5,455 bases of DNA, taken from NCBI GenBank assembly GCA_022360105.1, contig JAKSDL010000882.1, positions 1 to 5,455 of the forward strand. Reading direction: 5' to 3'. The position numbers were made by a program, and so were the translations under genes. This document shows, piece by piece, positions 1 through 5,455 of the stretch; positions within the stretch are counted from its first letter, which is position 1; each line of letters opens with the position of its first letter. This DNA is from Pseudomonadota bacterium (lineage in GTDB: Bacteria > SAR324 > XYD2-FULL-50-16 > JAHJRI01). A model generated the notes under the pieces. That model did not search any database. It was not told where the DNA came from and saw only the letters and a list, made by a program, of their open reading frames with translations.

Positions 1-914
1 CTGCCAACTGCCTTGGCAAAGAGCTGCAACAGGGAATAGTCATGCATGGTTGTTTCTTCATCGGTCCTCAATCATTCTACGATGCACTGAATGAGATGAG
101 TGAAGAGGAAAGACAACTCTTTAACATGACCAGTGTTCAATATGTTAACCAGCTTTATGGTGGTGAAGAATTGAAGGCTTTGCAACGTTCCAAGGCGCGT
201 TACATCAATGCGGGTATGAAAGTAAACCTGCTGGGTGCCATCACTTCAGATGCCCTTGAGGACGGACGAGTGGTTAGCGGTGTAGGCGGACAATATAACT
301 TTGTCAGTATGGCTCATGCCTTGCCGGATGCGCGCGGCATTATCATGATCAAATCCACGCGAACGAAAGCTGGTAAAGTCAGTTCCAACGTGGTGTTTAA
401 ATACGGTCATACCACCATACCTCGTCATTTGCGGGATATAGTAGTTACAGAATACGGAATTGCTGATGTCAGGGGACAGACAGATGCCGAAACCATAGCC
501 CGGATTCTGAACGTCACTGATTCCAGATTTCAGGAAGGTCTTTTAAAACAAGCTAAAAAAGCCGGAAAGATCTCGTCGAATTACAGTATTCCGGACAGGT
601 TTCGAAACAACACTCCCGAAAAGCTGGAACAGCAAATGGCTCCATTCAGAGAACAAGGCTATTTCCAGCTATATCCGCTGGGACAAGACCTCACCAATGA
701 GGAATCCGTGCTGGCAAGATCCCTAAGAAAGTTGAAGAACGACGCGGGTGCCAAGCGAGTCTCTTTTGGCAAGTTAGGAAAAGCATTTGTATCCACTCCC
801 CACGCAGCAATGCCCTACCTGGAAAGGATGCAATTGGATAAACCTTCCGGTTTAAAAGAAAAAATGCTGAAAAAAATCGTCGTTTACGCCCTGCTCAACA
901 ACAACCAAATCTAA
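1..914 (+). CDS. Acetyl-CoA hydrolase/transferase family protein, C-terminal part (5' truncated)
   Basis: The reading frame is already open at the left edge (first full codon at 3) and stays open through the ATG at 42, so that ATG is internal and the true start lies upstream. About 303 residues are visible, ending at TAA 912-914. The protein matches the C-terminal domain of the acetyl-CoA hydrolase / CoA-transferase family, cytosolic enzymes that move CoA between acetate or other carboxylates and acyl-CoA. Seen: the glycine-rich GVGGQYNF loop (about nt 279-302), which in this family lies at the CoA/active-site region, and the conserved TEYGIADVRGQT block (nt 447-482). The catalytic glutamate region is not identified here and may lie upstream. 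The tail past about nt 600 is long and basic, as in the longer bacterial members (600-700 residues) rather than the ~500-residue AarC/Cat1 type. The substrate cannot be named. The next genes are convergent, so this is the last gene of its unit. Confidence 0.9.
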   Translation, partial: ANCLGKELQQGIVMHGCFFIGPQSFYDALNEMSEEERQLFNMTSVQYVNQLYGGEELKALQRSKARYINAGMKVNLLGAITSDALEDGRVVSGVGGQYNFVSMAHALPDARGIIMIKSTRTKAGKVSSNVVFKYGHTTIPRHLRDIVVTEYGIADVRGQTDAETIARILNVTDSRFQEGLLKQAKKAGKISSNYSIPDRFRNNTPEKLEQQMAPFREQGYFQLYPLGQDLTNEESVLARSLRKLKNDAGAKRVSFGKLGKAFVSTPHAAMPYLERMQLDKPSGLKEKMLKKIVVYALLNNNQI

Positions 915-918
915 GTTC

Positions 919-950
919 CAGAGTGGGTCAGCCCCGGCTGTCCCACTCTG
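919..950. terminator. Strong hairpin just after the CoA-transferase stop, possible terminator without a T tract
   Basis: CAGAGTGGG (919-927) pairs perfectly with CCCACTCTG (942-950). After a T-T mismatch (928/941), CAGCC (929-933) faces GGCTG (936-940), so most of the 32 nt folds into one long GC-rich hairpin. It begins 5 nt after the stop codon at 912-914, where a terminator or mRNA 3'-end stabiliser would sit. No T run follows on either strand, so it is not a canonical intrinsic terminator. It could instead block 3' exonucleases or be a mobile palindrome unit. The structure is certain from the sequence; the function is inferred. Confidence 0.6.
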
Positions 951-976
951 CCTTCCTAAGAAATGCTCCCCGAGTG

Positions 977-1064
977 TGTCGTCCCTACGGGACTTTTTAT
1001 AGGCATGCGGCTCAATACCAGTGGTTAAAACCACTGGCTACTATCTGTCGCTCCTACGGAGCTT
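977..1064. repeat. REP-like composite palindromic repeat (three hairpins)
   Basis: Two copies of a unit of the form TGTCGnnCCTACGGnnCTT lie at 977-995 and 1046-1064 in the same orientation. Each holds a 5-bp stem with a TAC loop: GTCCC/GGGAC (981-985/989-993) and GCTCC/GGAGC (1050-1054/1058-1062). The two positions that differ between copies differ in both arms, so pairing is kept. Between them sits the perfect 20-nt palindrome CCAGTGGTTAA/TTAACCACTGG-type unit at 1018-1037 (9-bp arms CCAGTGGTT and AACCACTGG, AA centre) and a GCATGC at 1003-1008. The layout resembles REP/BIME-type intergenic elements, often multicopy and placed between convergent genes. From memory, similar CCTACGG hairpins recur between genes in various bacterial genomes, but copy number here cannot be checked from one window. 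Confidence 0.7.
981..998 (+). terminator. Candidate intrinsic terminator for the CoA-transferase gene
   Basis: The stem GTCCC (981-985) / GGGAC (989-993) with a TAC loop is followed directly by TTTTT (994-998) on the plus strand. This is the shape of a short Rho-independent terminator, 66 nt after the upstream stop codon. The stem has only 5 bp, so efficiency would be modest. It is also one unit of the repeat element, and the second copy (1050-1062) is followed by only TT, so termination may be incidental. Confidence 0.4.
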
Positions 1065-1085
1065 GTAATTGTTCTGATAACCGCC

Positions 1086-1841
1086 CTAACTCAAATGCGG
1101 CACATCCCTCCAGTCGATGCCCAGCAATAAGGCTGACTTTCTATCCACCTCGATTGCCTCATATCCTGCTATGATTTTGTTGACCGGGGGATTGCAGTGA
1201 TTTCCACCGAGATGAAAATCTGCCAGACCAATGGAGGCATCTACTACAGAAAGATCAGGCCGAATATAACAGCAAAGATCGTCAATTGATTGATGCATTT
1301 GATTGTGAAACACGGCTTTTTTCCAGGTACCATAGTTACCGGAGTAGTATTTTGGAGGGGCAAATCCCATCATGTTTTTCAAAGCCCCGGTTATTGTTGC
1401 CAGCGAGTGAGCCTTCAACACCGGAATCGAGATGATATAGTGGGAAAAGGCTATGTCCGGCAACATCATATCCGGGAATATCCGGCAATTGGGATTGTGT
1501 TTCTTAGTTAAAGGTGCATGATTCAGATCGAGCAAAGAAACATTGTATTTCTCCACCAACTCATCATAGCCCAATCTGGAAAAGATCTGATCCGTCTCTA
1601 AAACAGCGTCGCCGCAACCTTCTGCCACCACAATTTCAGCAGCGCTGCATGCTCGAATATACTCGATAATGGCTTCACAACATTCAACCGCTGTGGTTAC
1701 GGGATGGGAAGATGCATTGACCAGATTGGGTTTGATAAGGATTCTTCTTTCTTTGGCTAAAACCTCATCAGCACCTATCTCATCCAATGCCGCCGTGATC
1801 GTTTCCCGGTATGTACTAAATTCCCGGATGGAAATCTTCAT
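1086..1841 (-). CDS. DUF362 domain-containing protein
   Basis: A 251-residue protein matching the DUF362 family. Seen: an N-terminal KPNLV motif (residues 37-41) followed by a proline/threonine stretch, an EGCGD turn (75-79), a GY...LLDLN segment (91-107), the hallmark PVLKAHSLATITGALKNMMG block (140-159), and a late D...GL...GG segment with IIAG (201-226). Many DUF362 proteins carry a ferredoxin-like 4Fe-4S domain. This one does not, and its eight cysteines (54, 55, 65, 76, 119, 190, 191, 216) are scattered without a CxxCxxC array. It ends soon after the IIAG region, so it is close to the bare domain. No signal peptide or membrane segment is visible, so it is probably cytosolic. The ATG at 1839-1841 is preceded by AGGAAA (minus strand, 1848-1853) at good spacing. 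It lies 29 nt downstream of the ABC-F gene, probably co-transcribed. The family has no settled biochemical function and none is assigned here. Confidence 0.85.
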   Translation of the reverse strand: MKISIREFSTYRETITAALDEIGADEVLAKERRILIKPNLVNASSHPVTTAVECCEAIIEYIRACSAAEIVVAEGCGDAVLETDQIFSRLGYDELVEKYNVSLLDLNHAPLTKKHNPNCRIFPDMMLPDIAFSHYIISIPVLKAHSLATITGALKNMMGFAPPKYYSGNYGTWKKAVFHNQMHQSIDDLCCYIRPDLSVVDASIGLADFHLGGNHCNPPVNKIIAGYEAIEVDRKSALLLGIDWRDVPHLS

Positions 1842-1870
1842 CTTTCGTTTCCTATAAAAATCGTGATTTT

Positions 1871-3388
1871 TTACCCTTCAACTTCAAGGACACATTCTTG
1901 CGCATGACTTTTATTCATTGTAATCCTCCAGCGGATTTCTGTCAGCTCTTCCAAAAATTCCGTGTCATGGCTAACCAGCAGCAATCCGGCCGGGAAGCCC
2001 GCCAAAGATTCCTTTAAGCACTCTACAGAAAGCAAATCAAGGTGATTGGTTGGTTCATCCAAGATCATCAAATGAGGAACATGCGCAGCACCGATAGCCA
2101 GCATGATTTTCCTGATTTCACCAGGGCTTGGTAATGCGCTTTCCAGCAGGCTTGGTGGACGAGTACCCAGGCGATTTACAAAGGTCATCACAAAACCCAG
2201 TTTGTCTGAAGATAAGGCCTTAATTTCTTCCAATAATTCGGCTGATTTGGTCTGATCAATTTCCTGGGGTAAATAGGTTACTTTCTCCTTGGGCAACGTT
2301 AAAGAATCAAAAATCAGTTTGATGAGTGTACTTTTCCCATTGCCATTGGCACCTACCAGTGCAATACGATCGGCGGGTCTCATTTCCAGTTTGGGATATA
2401 TCAATGTCTTTTCCTGTCCCAGGGCGATTTTTCCCGACTCCAGCGTAAATAGGGTGTTTCGGCTCGAACACTCACCTTCCTGCCAGATGCCGGTTTCATA
2501 GGATTTTTTAACGGATAATGAATCCAGACGATCCTTGGCTTGTCTGGCTCTTCCGTTTAGTTGATTCATTAACTTTCCTGCGACTGCATCCTTCCCGGTC
2601 AGTTTTGCCAGATTCTTTTTCTCTTTGGCATCGTGATCTTTTTTATCAATACCACGTTTCGATTTTTTTCGATCCGCTTTGGCTGCCTCTGAGCGACGTT
2701 TTTTTACCTCACGCTCGATACGCTTATATTCTTTTCTGGCCAGTATTTCCTGCTTTTCAGCTGTTTCAAGCTCGCGTTGTACCTGCTTCCATCCCTGGCT
2801 AAAGTTGCCGGGAAATAAGTTGAAGTCCGGGGGATCAATGAACAAACAATGGCTGCATAATGTATCCATCAACATCTTGTCATGACTGACAATCAATCCG
2901 ATTCCTCTGAATGCTTTAAGCGCACCGAGCAAGGTATCGCAAGCCTCGCTATCCAGATGATTGGTAGGTTCATCAATGGCAAGTAAATCAGGCTGTTGCC
3001 ATAAAGCTGTTCCAATTTGAGCGCGTTTTCGCTCTCCATGACTAAGAGAGTCCCAGCGCCAGAGCCAGTCATCTTCTATACCTAGCTTACCTTTCACAAT
3101 ATAGGCATCTCTTTCATTGTCATACATAAACTGCTCAAAATCATTCGGTTGAAAATCTGTCCGCTGCCGGCAATAGATGGCAGCCGGAGGACCGGTGATT
3201 CTCCCGGATATCGGCTTCAATATGCCGGCAGCAAGTTGCAGCAAAGTGCTTTTTCCAACACCATTTGCTCCCACAAATCCGGTCCAGCCAGAGGGCAGTT
3301 GCAGCGTCAAATCCTTGATTGTCGATTCGCTCTGTGTTTCATAGGCGAATGAAACAGTATTAAATTCAATAAATTGTTTTCCCGACAT
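1871..3388 (-). CDS. ABC-F family ATP-binding cassette protein (twin ATPase, ribosome-acting type)
   Basis: A 505-residue protein with two ABC ATPase domains and no membrane segment, the ABC-F arrangement. Domain 1: Walker A GANGVGKST (40-48), Q75, signature LSHGE (115-119), Walker B with catalytic E140 in DEPTNHLD, H-loop His169. A highly charged linker follows, rich in Lys/Arg (about 205-295), the part that in ABC-F proteins enters the ribosomal E site and reaches toward the P-site tRNA. Domain 2: Walker A GANGNGKST (346-354), Q375, a degenerate signature PSPGE (420-424), Walker B with E445, His474. Only 40 residues separate Q75 from the first signature, so the 'arm' insertion of EttA-type members is absent. 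The length and missing arm fit antibiotic-resistance-type ABC-F proteins (Vga/Lsa-like size), but housekeeping roles are equally open and no subfamily name is justified. The ATG at 3386-3388 is preceded by GGAGAGGAG (minus strand, 3391-3399). It is the first gene of a likely two-gene unit with DUF362. Confidence 0.92.
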   Translation of the reverse strand: MSGKQFIEFNTVSFAYETQSESTIKDLTLQLPSGWTGFVGANGVGKSTLLQLAAGILKPISGRITGPPAAIYCRQRTDFQPNDFEQFMYDNERDAYIVKGKLGIEDDWLWRWDSLSHGERKRAQIGTALWQQPDLLAIDEPTNHLDSEACDTLLGALKAFRGIGLIVSHDKMLMDTLCSHCLFIDPPDFNLFPGNFSQGWKQVQRELETAEKQEILARKEYKRIEREVKKRRSEAAKADRKKSKRGIDKKDHDAKEKKNLAKLTGKDAVAGKLMNQLNGRARQAKDRLDSLSVKKSYETGIWQEGECSSRNTLFTLESGKIALGQEKTLIYPKLEMRPADRIALVGANGNGKSTLIKLIFDSLTLPKEKVTYLPQEIDQTKSAELLEEIKALSSDKLGFVMTFVNRLGTRPPSLLESALPSPGEIRKIMLAIGAAHVPHLMILDEPTNHLDLLSVECLKESLAGFPAGLLLVSHDTEFLEELTEIRWRITMNKSHAQECVLEVEG

Positions 3389-3466
3389 TTCTCCTCTCCA
3401 CTAAAAACCTATTTGTAACGTTTTTCCTTGTGAAGCCGAATTCACTGAAACCGAAAAACAAAGCGA

Positions 3467-3826
3467 TTATTCGAACCGGGATAAAAGCTGTTTGGATTTG
3501 AGGTACTGATACGGAGCGAATCCCCTGCAAATGAGGGCAGAGAAAATCTTACGTTTCGGTTTTTTGGTGACCGATGCTTCAAAAGGATTGAATAAATTGT
3601 AAGATTTGTTAGCTGCGCATCCCGTTTTATGGCTAGAATTGATGTGTATTGTTGGTGTGTCTATAAGTATGCAGTTTAGAAAAACCTCAAGGCGATTGTC
3701 AATATAGCAGGATTTATTCATGCAGGATTTCGGGACAGGCTGATGATTCATCGTCTGCAAGGTTTTCTGAAGGTAAAATCTAATGCATTCACTGTTATAA
3801 ACCAAATCCTGTAGTAGGTTTAACAC
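3467..3826 (-). CDS. Doubtful 119-residue hypothetical ORF
   Basis: The ORF opens with GTG (minus strand, 3824-3826), with a weak AGG about 8 nt upstream. An internal ATG would give a 94-residue version starting at residue 26. It shows no recognised domain, no signal peptide and no clear membrane segment. It is rich in Cys, Asn, Ser and Lys, and the C-terminal third is basic (TKKPKRK motif followed by ALICRGFAPYQYLKSK). A promoter-like TATAAT lies upstream on the same strand (3856-3861). For: length and position between genes. Against: poor start, odd composition, no family. It may be a chance ORF, a decayed gene or the translation of an intergenic repeat. Confidence 0.25.
   Translation of the reverse strand: MLNLLQDLVYNSECIRFYLQKTLQTMNHQPVPKSCMNKSCYIDNRLEVFLNCILIDTPTIHINSSHKTGCAANKSYNLFNPFEASVTKKPKRKIFSALICRGFAPYQYLKSKQLLSRFE
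3544..3607. repeat. Inverted repeat with nested small hairpin
   Basis: AAATCTTAC (3544-3552) is the exact reverse complement of GTAAGATTT (3599-3607). Nested inside, TCGGT (3556-3560) faces ACCGA (3570-3574) across a 9-nt loop. Together they could form a branched RNA or DNA structure of 64 nt. A 9-bp match over this distance in AT-rich DNA can arise by chance, so function is uncertain. It lies inside the doubtful ORF. Confidence 0.3.
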
Positions 3827-3829
3827 ATT

Positions 3830-3858
3830 TTGACCTTTACCTATCCAGCTCTTAAATT
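3830..3858 (+). promoter_or_regulatory. Candidate sigma70-type promoter of the macroglobulin gene
   Basis: TTGACC (3830-3835, five of six bases to TTGACA) is followed after 17 nt by TAAATT (3853-3858, four of six to TATAAT). The predicted transcription start near 3865 leaves a leader of about 65 nt before the ATG at 3930. Spacing is ideal, but AT-rich DNA produces such matches by chance. Confidence 0.45.
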
Positions 3859-3886
3859 ATATAAATCCCGAATACGGGAACGACAA
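3856..3886 (-). promoter_or_regulatory. Candidate divergent promoter (minus strand)
   Basis: On the minus strand, a perfect TATAAT (3856-3861) lies 19 nt downstream of TTGTCG (3881-3886), a weaker -35 match with slightly long spacing. It overlaps the plus-strand promoter candidate and would transcribe toward the doubtful ORF and, about 460 nt on, the ABC-F gene. Confidence 0.3.
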
Positions 3887-3895
3887 TTTTTTTTT
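3866..3895 (+). promoter_or_regulatory. Leader hairpin and T9 tract upstream of the macroglobulin gene
   Basis: TCCCG (3866-3870) pairs with CGGGA (3875-3879) across an AATA loop. Seven nucleotides later a run of nine T begins (3887-3895). The hairpin would start at the predicted +1 of the plus-strand promoter. The 7-nt gap makes it a poor intrinsic terminator; it could be an operator palindrome, a pause site or a 5' mRNA stabiliser. No plus-strand gene lies upstream that would need terminating here. Confidence 0.35.
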
Positions 3896-3918
3896 CAAGA
3901 GCGATCAGTCATGTCATT

Positions 3919-3925
3919 GGGAGGA
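3919..3925 (+). promoter_or_regulatory. Strong ribosome binding site that fixes the macroglobulin start
   Basis: GGGAGGA lies just before the ATG at 3930-3932; the GGAGG core at 3920-3924 leaves 5 nt. The nearby ATG at 3911 is in a different frame, so 3930 is the supported start of the long open frame that follows. Confidence 0.8.
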
Positions 3926-3929
3926 CATT

Positions 3930-5455
3930 ATGTTTAAATTCATCGCGGCAGTCTGGGTATTTTTCTTTGGAAAGTTTAGCTGGAAACCACCAATCTGGCT
4001 GGTTTTTCTATTCAAGCCTGTCACTTTTTTATTGTCTTCCATCAAAAAGGTGTTTTCAGCCCTCTATGCAAAAGGAAAATTACCTTTCTTTGGCACGATG
4101 TTAAGCATTTTACTGATCGCTGCTGCGGCCGGTGTCGGTTATGTTTATTATGAAAGCCTACCCAAACCGGTGCGCCTGTCAGTGCAGGTCTCGTCCATAA
4201 AAGCAACACCGCTTCGCAAAGATGCCGTTCCCGAACAATTGTTTATCGATTTTGGAGGATCAGCAGCTCCTTTAAATGATGTTGGCAAGGAAATCAAAAA
4301 AGGCTTAGTGATGTATCCCCAGTTGGATGGAAAATGGAAGTGGGACACCGACCGGCGGATATCATTTACTATTAAAGGAGACTGGCCCATCGATCGGGAA
4401 GTATCCGTGACCTTCACTGAAGGTTTGATCCCAGATCACGTTCACCTGCTGACTGACAACATTGAATTTAATACACCAACATTCAAAGTTACCATCTTCA
4501 ATCACGAGTTTTATCAAAATCCCCAGCTGCAAAAAGAGAAAAAAATTGTTTCCACTGTCCGGTTCTCCCATCCGGTTGATCCCAAGAGCTTGGAGAAAAA
4601 AATCCAATTTGAATATGGCAAGAATACGAAAAACAAAAACTGGAAACATCTGAATAAAAAACTCAACTTTGAAGTCACCTATGACGAGTTTTTCGGATCA
4701 GCCTACATTCATACTGAAAATCTTGATCTGCCTCTCTTTGGTCAAGATGTCAAACTCGTTGTCAATTCAGGAGTAGAATCATCCATAAAGGGGGGTAATT
4801 CATCCAGGGAAGTCAAAAGACACGCCACTATCCCCGGCATGTTCAGTTATTTCCGAATTGCCGATGCGGATTTTACATTTGTCAGAAACGAGCAATACGA
4901 ACCAGAGCAGGTTTTAGTAATCAATACTACTGCCCTGGTTGCCCAGGAGGAATTGGCAAATTCGCTGGAGCTTTTCCTGTTACCAAAAGACAGACCGAAA
5001 ACCCCGGGAAGAGATGCAATCAGTAATTACAAAGGTTGGGGCAAATCGGAAATCGGAAAGGTCATCCTTGAACAGTCCAAAAAGGTCAAACTGACACCCA
5101 TCCCGCCTCCCCACCGGTATTCCAAAGTTTTAAGTTTCAAATACAACGTTGAACCGGGAAAGTTCCTGTATTTGAGAATAAAAGACGGAGTAAAATCCTT
5201 TGGAGGATATGTTCTGGCAAAAGAGTTTGACCAGGTAAAAAGGGTAAGCGATTTTCCAAGGGAACTTTACATCATGCAAAATGGCTCCCTGCTTAGCCTC
5301 TCAGGAGAGAAAAGGATATCGATAGCAGCCAGGGAGATGCAGGATATCAGGCTTACAGCAGGCAGATTGCTGCCCGGTCAGCTGGCCCATTTGATTTCAC
5401 AGACCTATGGCAATCTTACCAATGTGGAATTCCGCAATTGGAATTTTGACAAGAA
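3930..5455 (+). CDS. Alpha-2-macroglobulin family protein, N-terminal part (3' truncated)
   Basis: The frame from ATG 3930 stays open to the window end, giving 508 complete codons with no stop. The first ~50 residues are hydrophobic and basic, then F54-Y74 forms a clear transmembrane helix (LSILLIAAAAGVGYVYY). The rest is a beta-rich, repeat-domain-like sequence predicted to be periplasmic. Residues around 95-150 (a G-x-W-x-W block, GKWKWD) look like an Ig-like/MG domain. The segment from F442 on (FPRELYIMQNGSLLSLSGEK, then GRLLPGQLAHLISQTYG) is typical of bacterial alpha-2-macroglobulins (COG2373), large protease-trap-like proteins of 1500-2000 residues. About a quarter to a third is therefore present, and the thioester region, if any, lies beyond the window. 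No lipobox cysteine is present, and I found no cysteine at all in the visible part, unlike lipoprotein members such as E. coli YfhM. In many Proteobacteria such genes sit beside pbpC (PBP1C); that neighbour would be downstream, unseen. Confidence 0.85.
   Translation, partial: MFKFIAAVWVFFFGKFSWKPPIWLVFLFKPVTFLLSSIKKVFSALYAKGKLPFFGTMLSILLIAAAAGVGYVYYESLPKPVRLSVQVSSIKATPLRKDAVPEQLFIDFGGSAAPLNDVGKEIKKGLVMYPQLDGKWKWDTDRRISFTIKGDWPIDREVSVTFTEGLIPDHVHLLTDNIEFNTPTFKVTIFNHEFYQNPQLQKEKKIVSTVRFSHPVDPKSLEKKIQFEYGKNTKNKNWKHLNKKLNFEVTYDEFFGSAYIHTENLDLPLFGQDVKLVVNSGVESSIKGGNSSREVKRHATIPGMFSYFRIADADFTFVRNEQYEPEQVLVINTTALVAQEELANSLELFLLPKDRPKTPGRDAISNYKGWGKSEIGKVILEQSKKVKLTPIPPPHRYSKVLSFKYNVEPGKFLYLRIKDGVKSFGGYVLAKEFDQVKRVSDFPRELYIMQNGSLLSLSGEKRISIAAREMQDIRLTAGRLLPGQLAHLISQTYGNLTNVEFRNWNFDK

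Larger units (their letters stand above)
3389..3929. other. 541-nt divergent intergenic region
   Basis: This AT-rich stretch separates the divergent ABC-F and macroglobulin genes. It contains the ABC-F ribosome binding site (3391-3399), a short hairpin GTGAA/TTCAC (3430-3434/3441-3445), a doubtful minus-strand ORF (3467-3826), a 64-nt inverted repeat (3544-3607), a 9-nt direct repeat GCAGGATTT (3707-3715 and 3722-3730) whose reverse complement AAATCCTG recurs at 3804-3811, and promoter-like sequences near 3830-3886. No tRNA-like fold, known riboswitch motif or transposase fragment was recognised. It is unusually long for a simple divergent promoter, so a small RNA, a decayed gene or a small hypothetical gene are the options. 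Confidence 0.7.

Noticed and set aside
852..1034. Minus-strand 60-codon ORF
   Set aside because: It overlaps the end of the CoA-transferase gene and the palindromes in antisense and has no domain signal.
977..1064. CRISPR array
   Set aside because: Only two repeat units of 19 nt, each internally palindromic, with a spacer-sized gap that itself contains a palindrome; no third repeat and no cas genes.
923..1174. Plus-strand 83-codon ORF covering the repeat region
   Set aside because: It runs through the hairpins and into the antisense of the DUF362 gene; its internal peptide similarity (CRPYG / CRSYG) is only the DNA repeat read in frame. Treated as spurious.
2289..3352. Several plus-strand ORFs of 67-94 codons
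   Set aside because: All are antisense to the ABC-F gene, whose Walker, signature and H-loop motifs leave no doubt about the coding strand.
3430..3445. Terminator for the ABC-F or a neighbouring gene
   Set aside because: GTGAA/TTCAC gives only a weak 5-bp stem with no T tract after it on either strand, and it lies upstream, not downstream, of the ABC-F gene.
4148..4649. Two overlapping minus-strand ORFs (89 and 95 codons) and a plus-strand 63-codon ORF
   Set aside because: They lie wholly inside the long macroglobulin frame starting at 3930, which has a strong ribosome binding site and family-typical sequence; these are shadow frames.

Overview
The window looks like ordinary chromosomal DNA from a Gram-negative bacterium of moderate GC content. 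A membrane-anchored alpha-2-macroglobulin-like protein, a long-form acetyl-CoA hydrolase/transferase and a DUF362 protein would fit a member of the Desulfobacterota (delta-proteobacterial sulfate-reducer type). That placement is an inference from gene content, not from a marker gene. No phage, IS transposase, CRISPR array, tRNA or rRNA is visible.

Layout. Positions 1-914 (+) hold the C-terminal ~300 residues of an acetyl-CoA hydrolase/transferase family protein whose start lies upstream of the window. Positions 915-1085 are a compact non-coding region between convergent genes. It is packed with palindromes: a strong 32-nt hairpin just after the stop codon, then a REP-like element made of two 13-nt hairpins with compensatory base changes flanking a 20-nt perfect palindrome. 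Positions 1086-1841 (-) encode a DUF362 protein, and 1871-3388 (-) encode an ABC-F type twin-ATPase. The two are 29 nt apart and probably form one transcription unit with the ABC-F gene first. Positions 3389-3929 are a 541-nt AT-rich divergent region with a doubtful 119-codon ORF, an inverted repeat, overlapping divergent promoter-like sequences and a small leader hairpin followed by nine T. Positions 3930-5455 (+) are the N-terminal 508 codons of a bacterial alpha-2-macroglobulin family protein that runs off the window end.

How the genes relate. They do not form an obvious single pathway. The CoA-transferase fragment belongs to acyl-CoA/acetate metabolism. The ABC-F protein is a cytosolic, ribosome-type ATPase, possibly of the antibiotic-resistance kind. 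DUF362 has no settled role. The macroglobulin is predicted to be an inner-membrane-anchored periplasmic protein, probably protease-trapping or envelope-protecting. I see no convincing undescribed multi-gene system. The items most worth a second look are the structured repeat at 977-1064, the degenerate second ABC signature and arm-less design of the ABC-F protein, and the cysteine-free, TM-anchored start of the macroglobulin.
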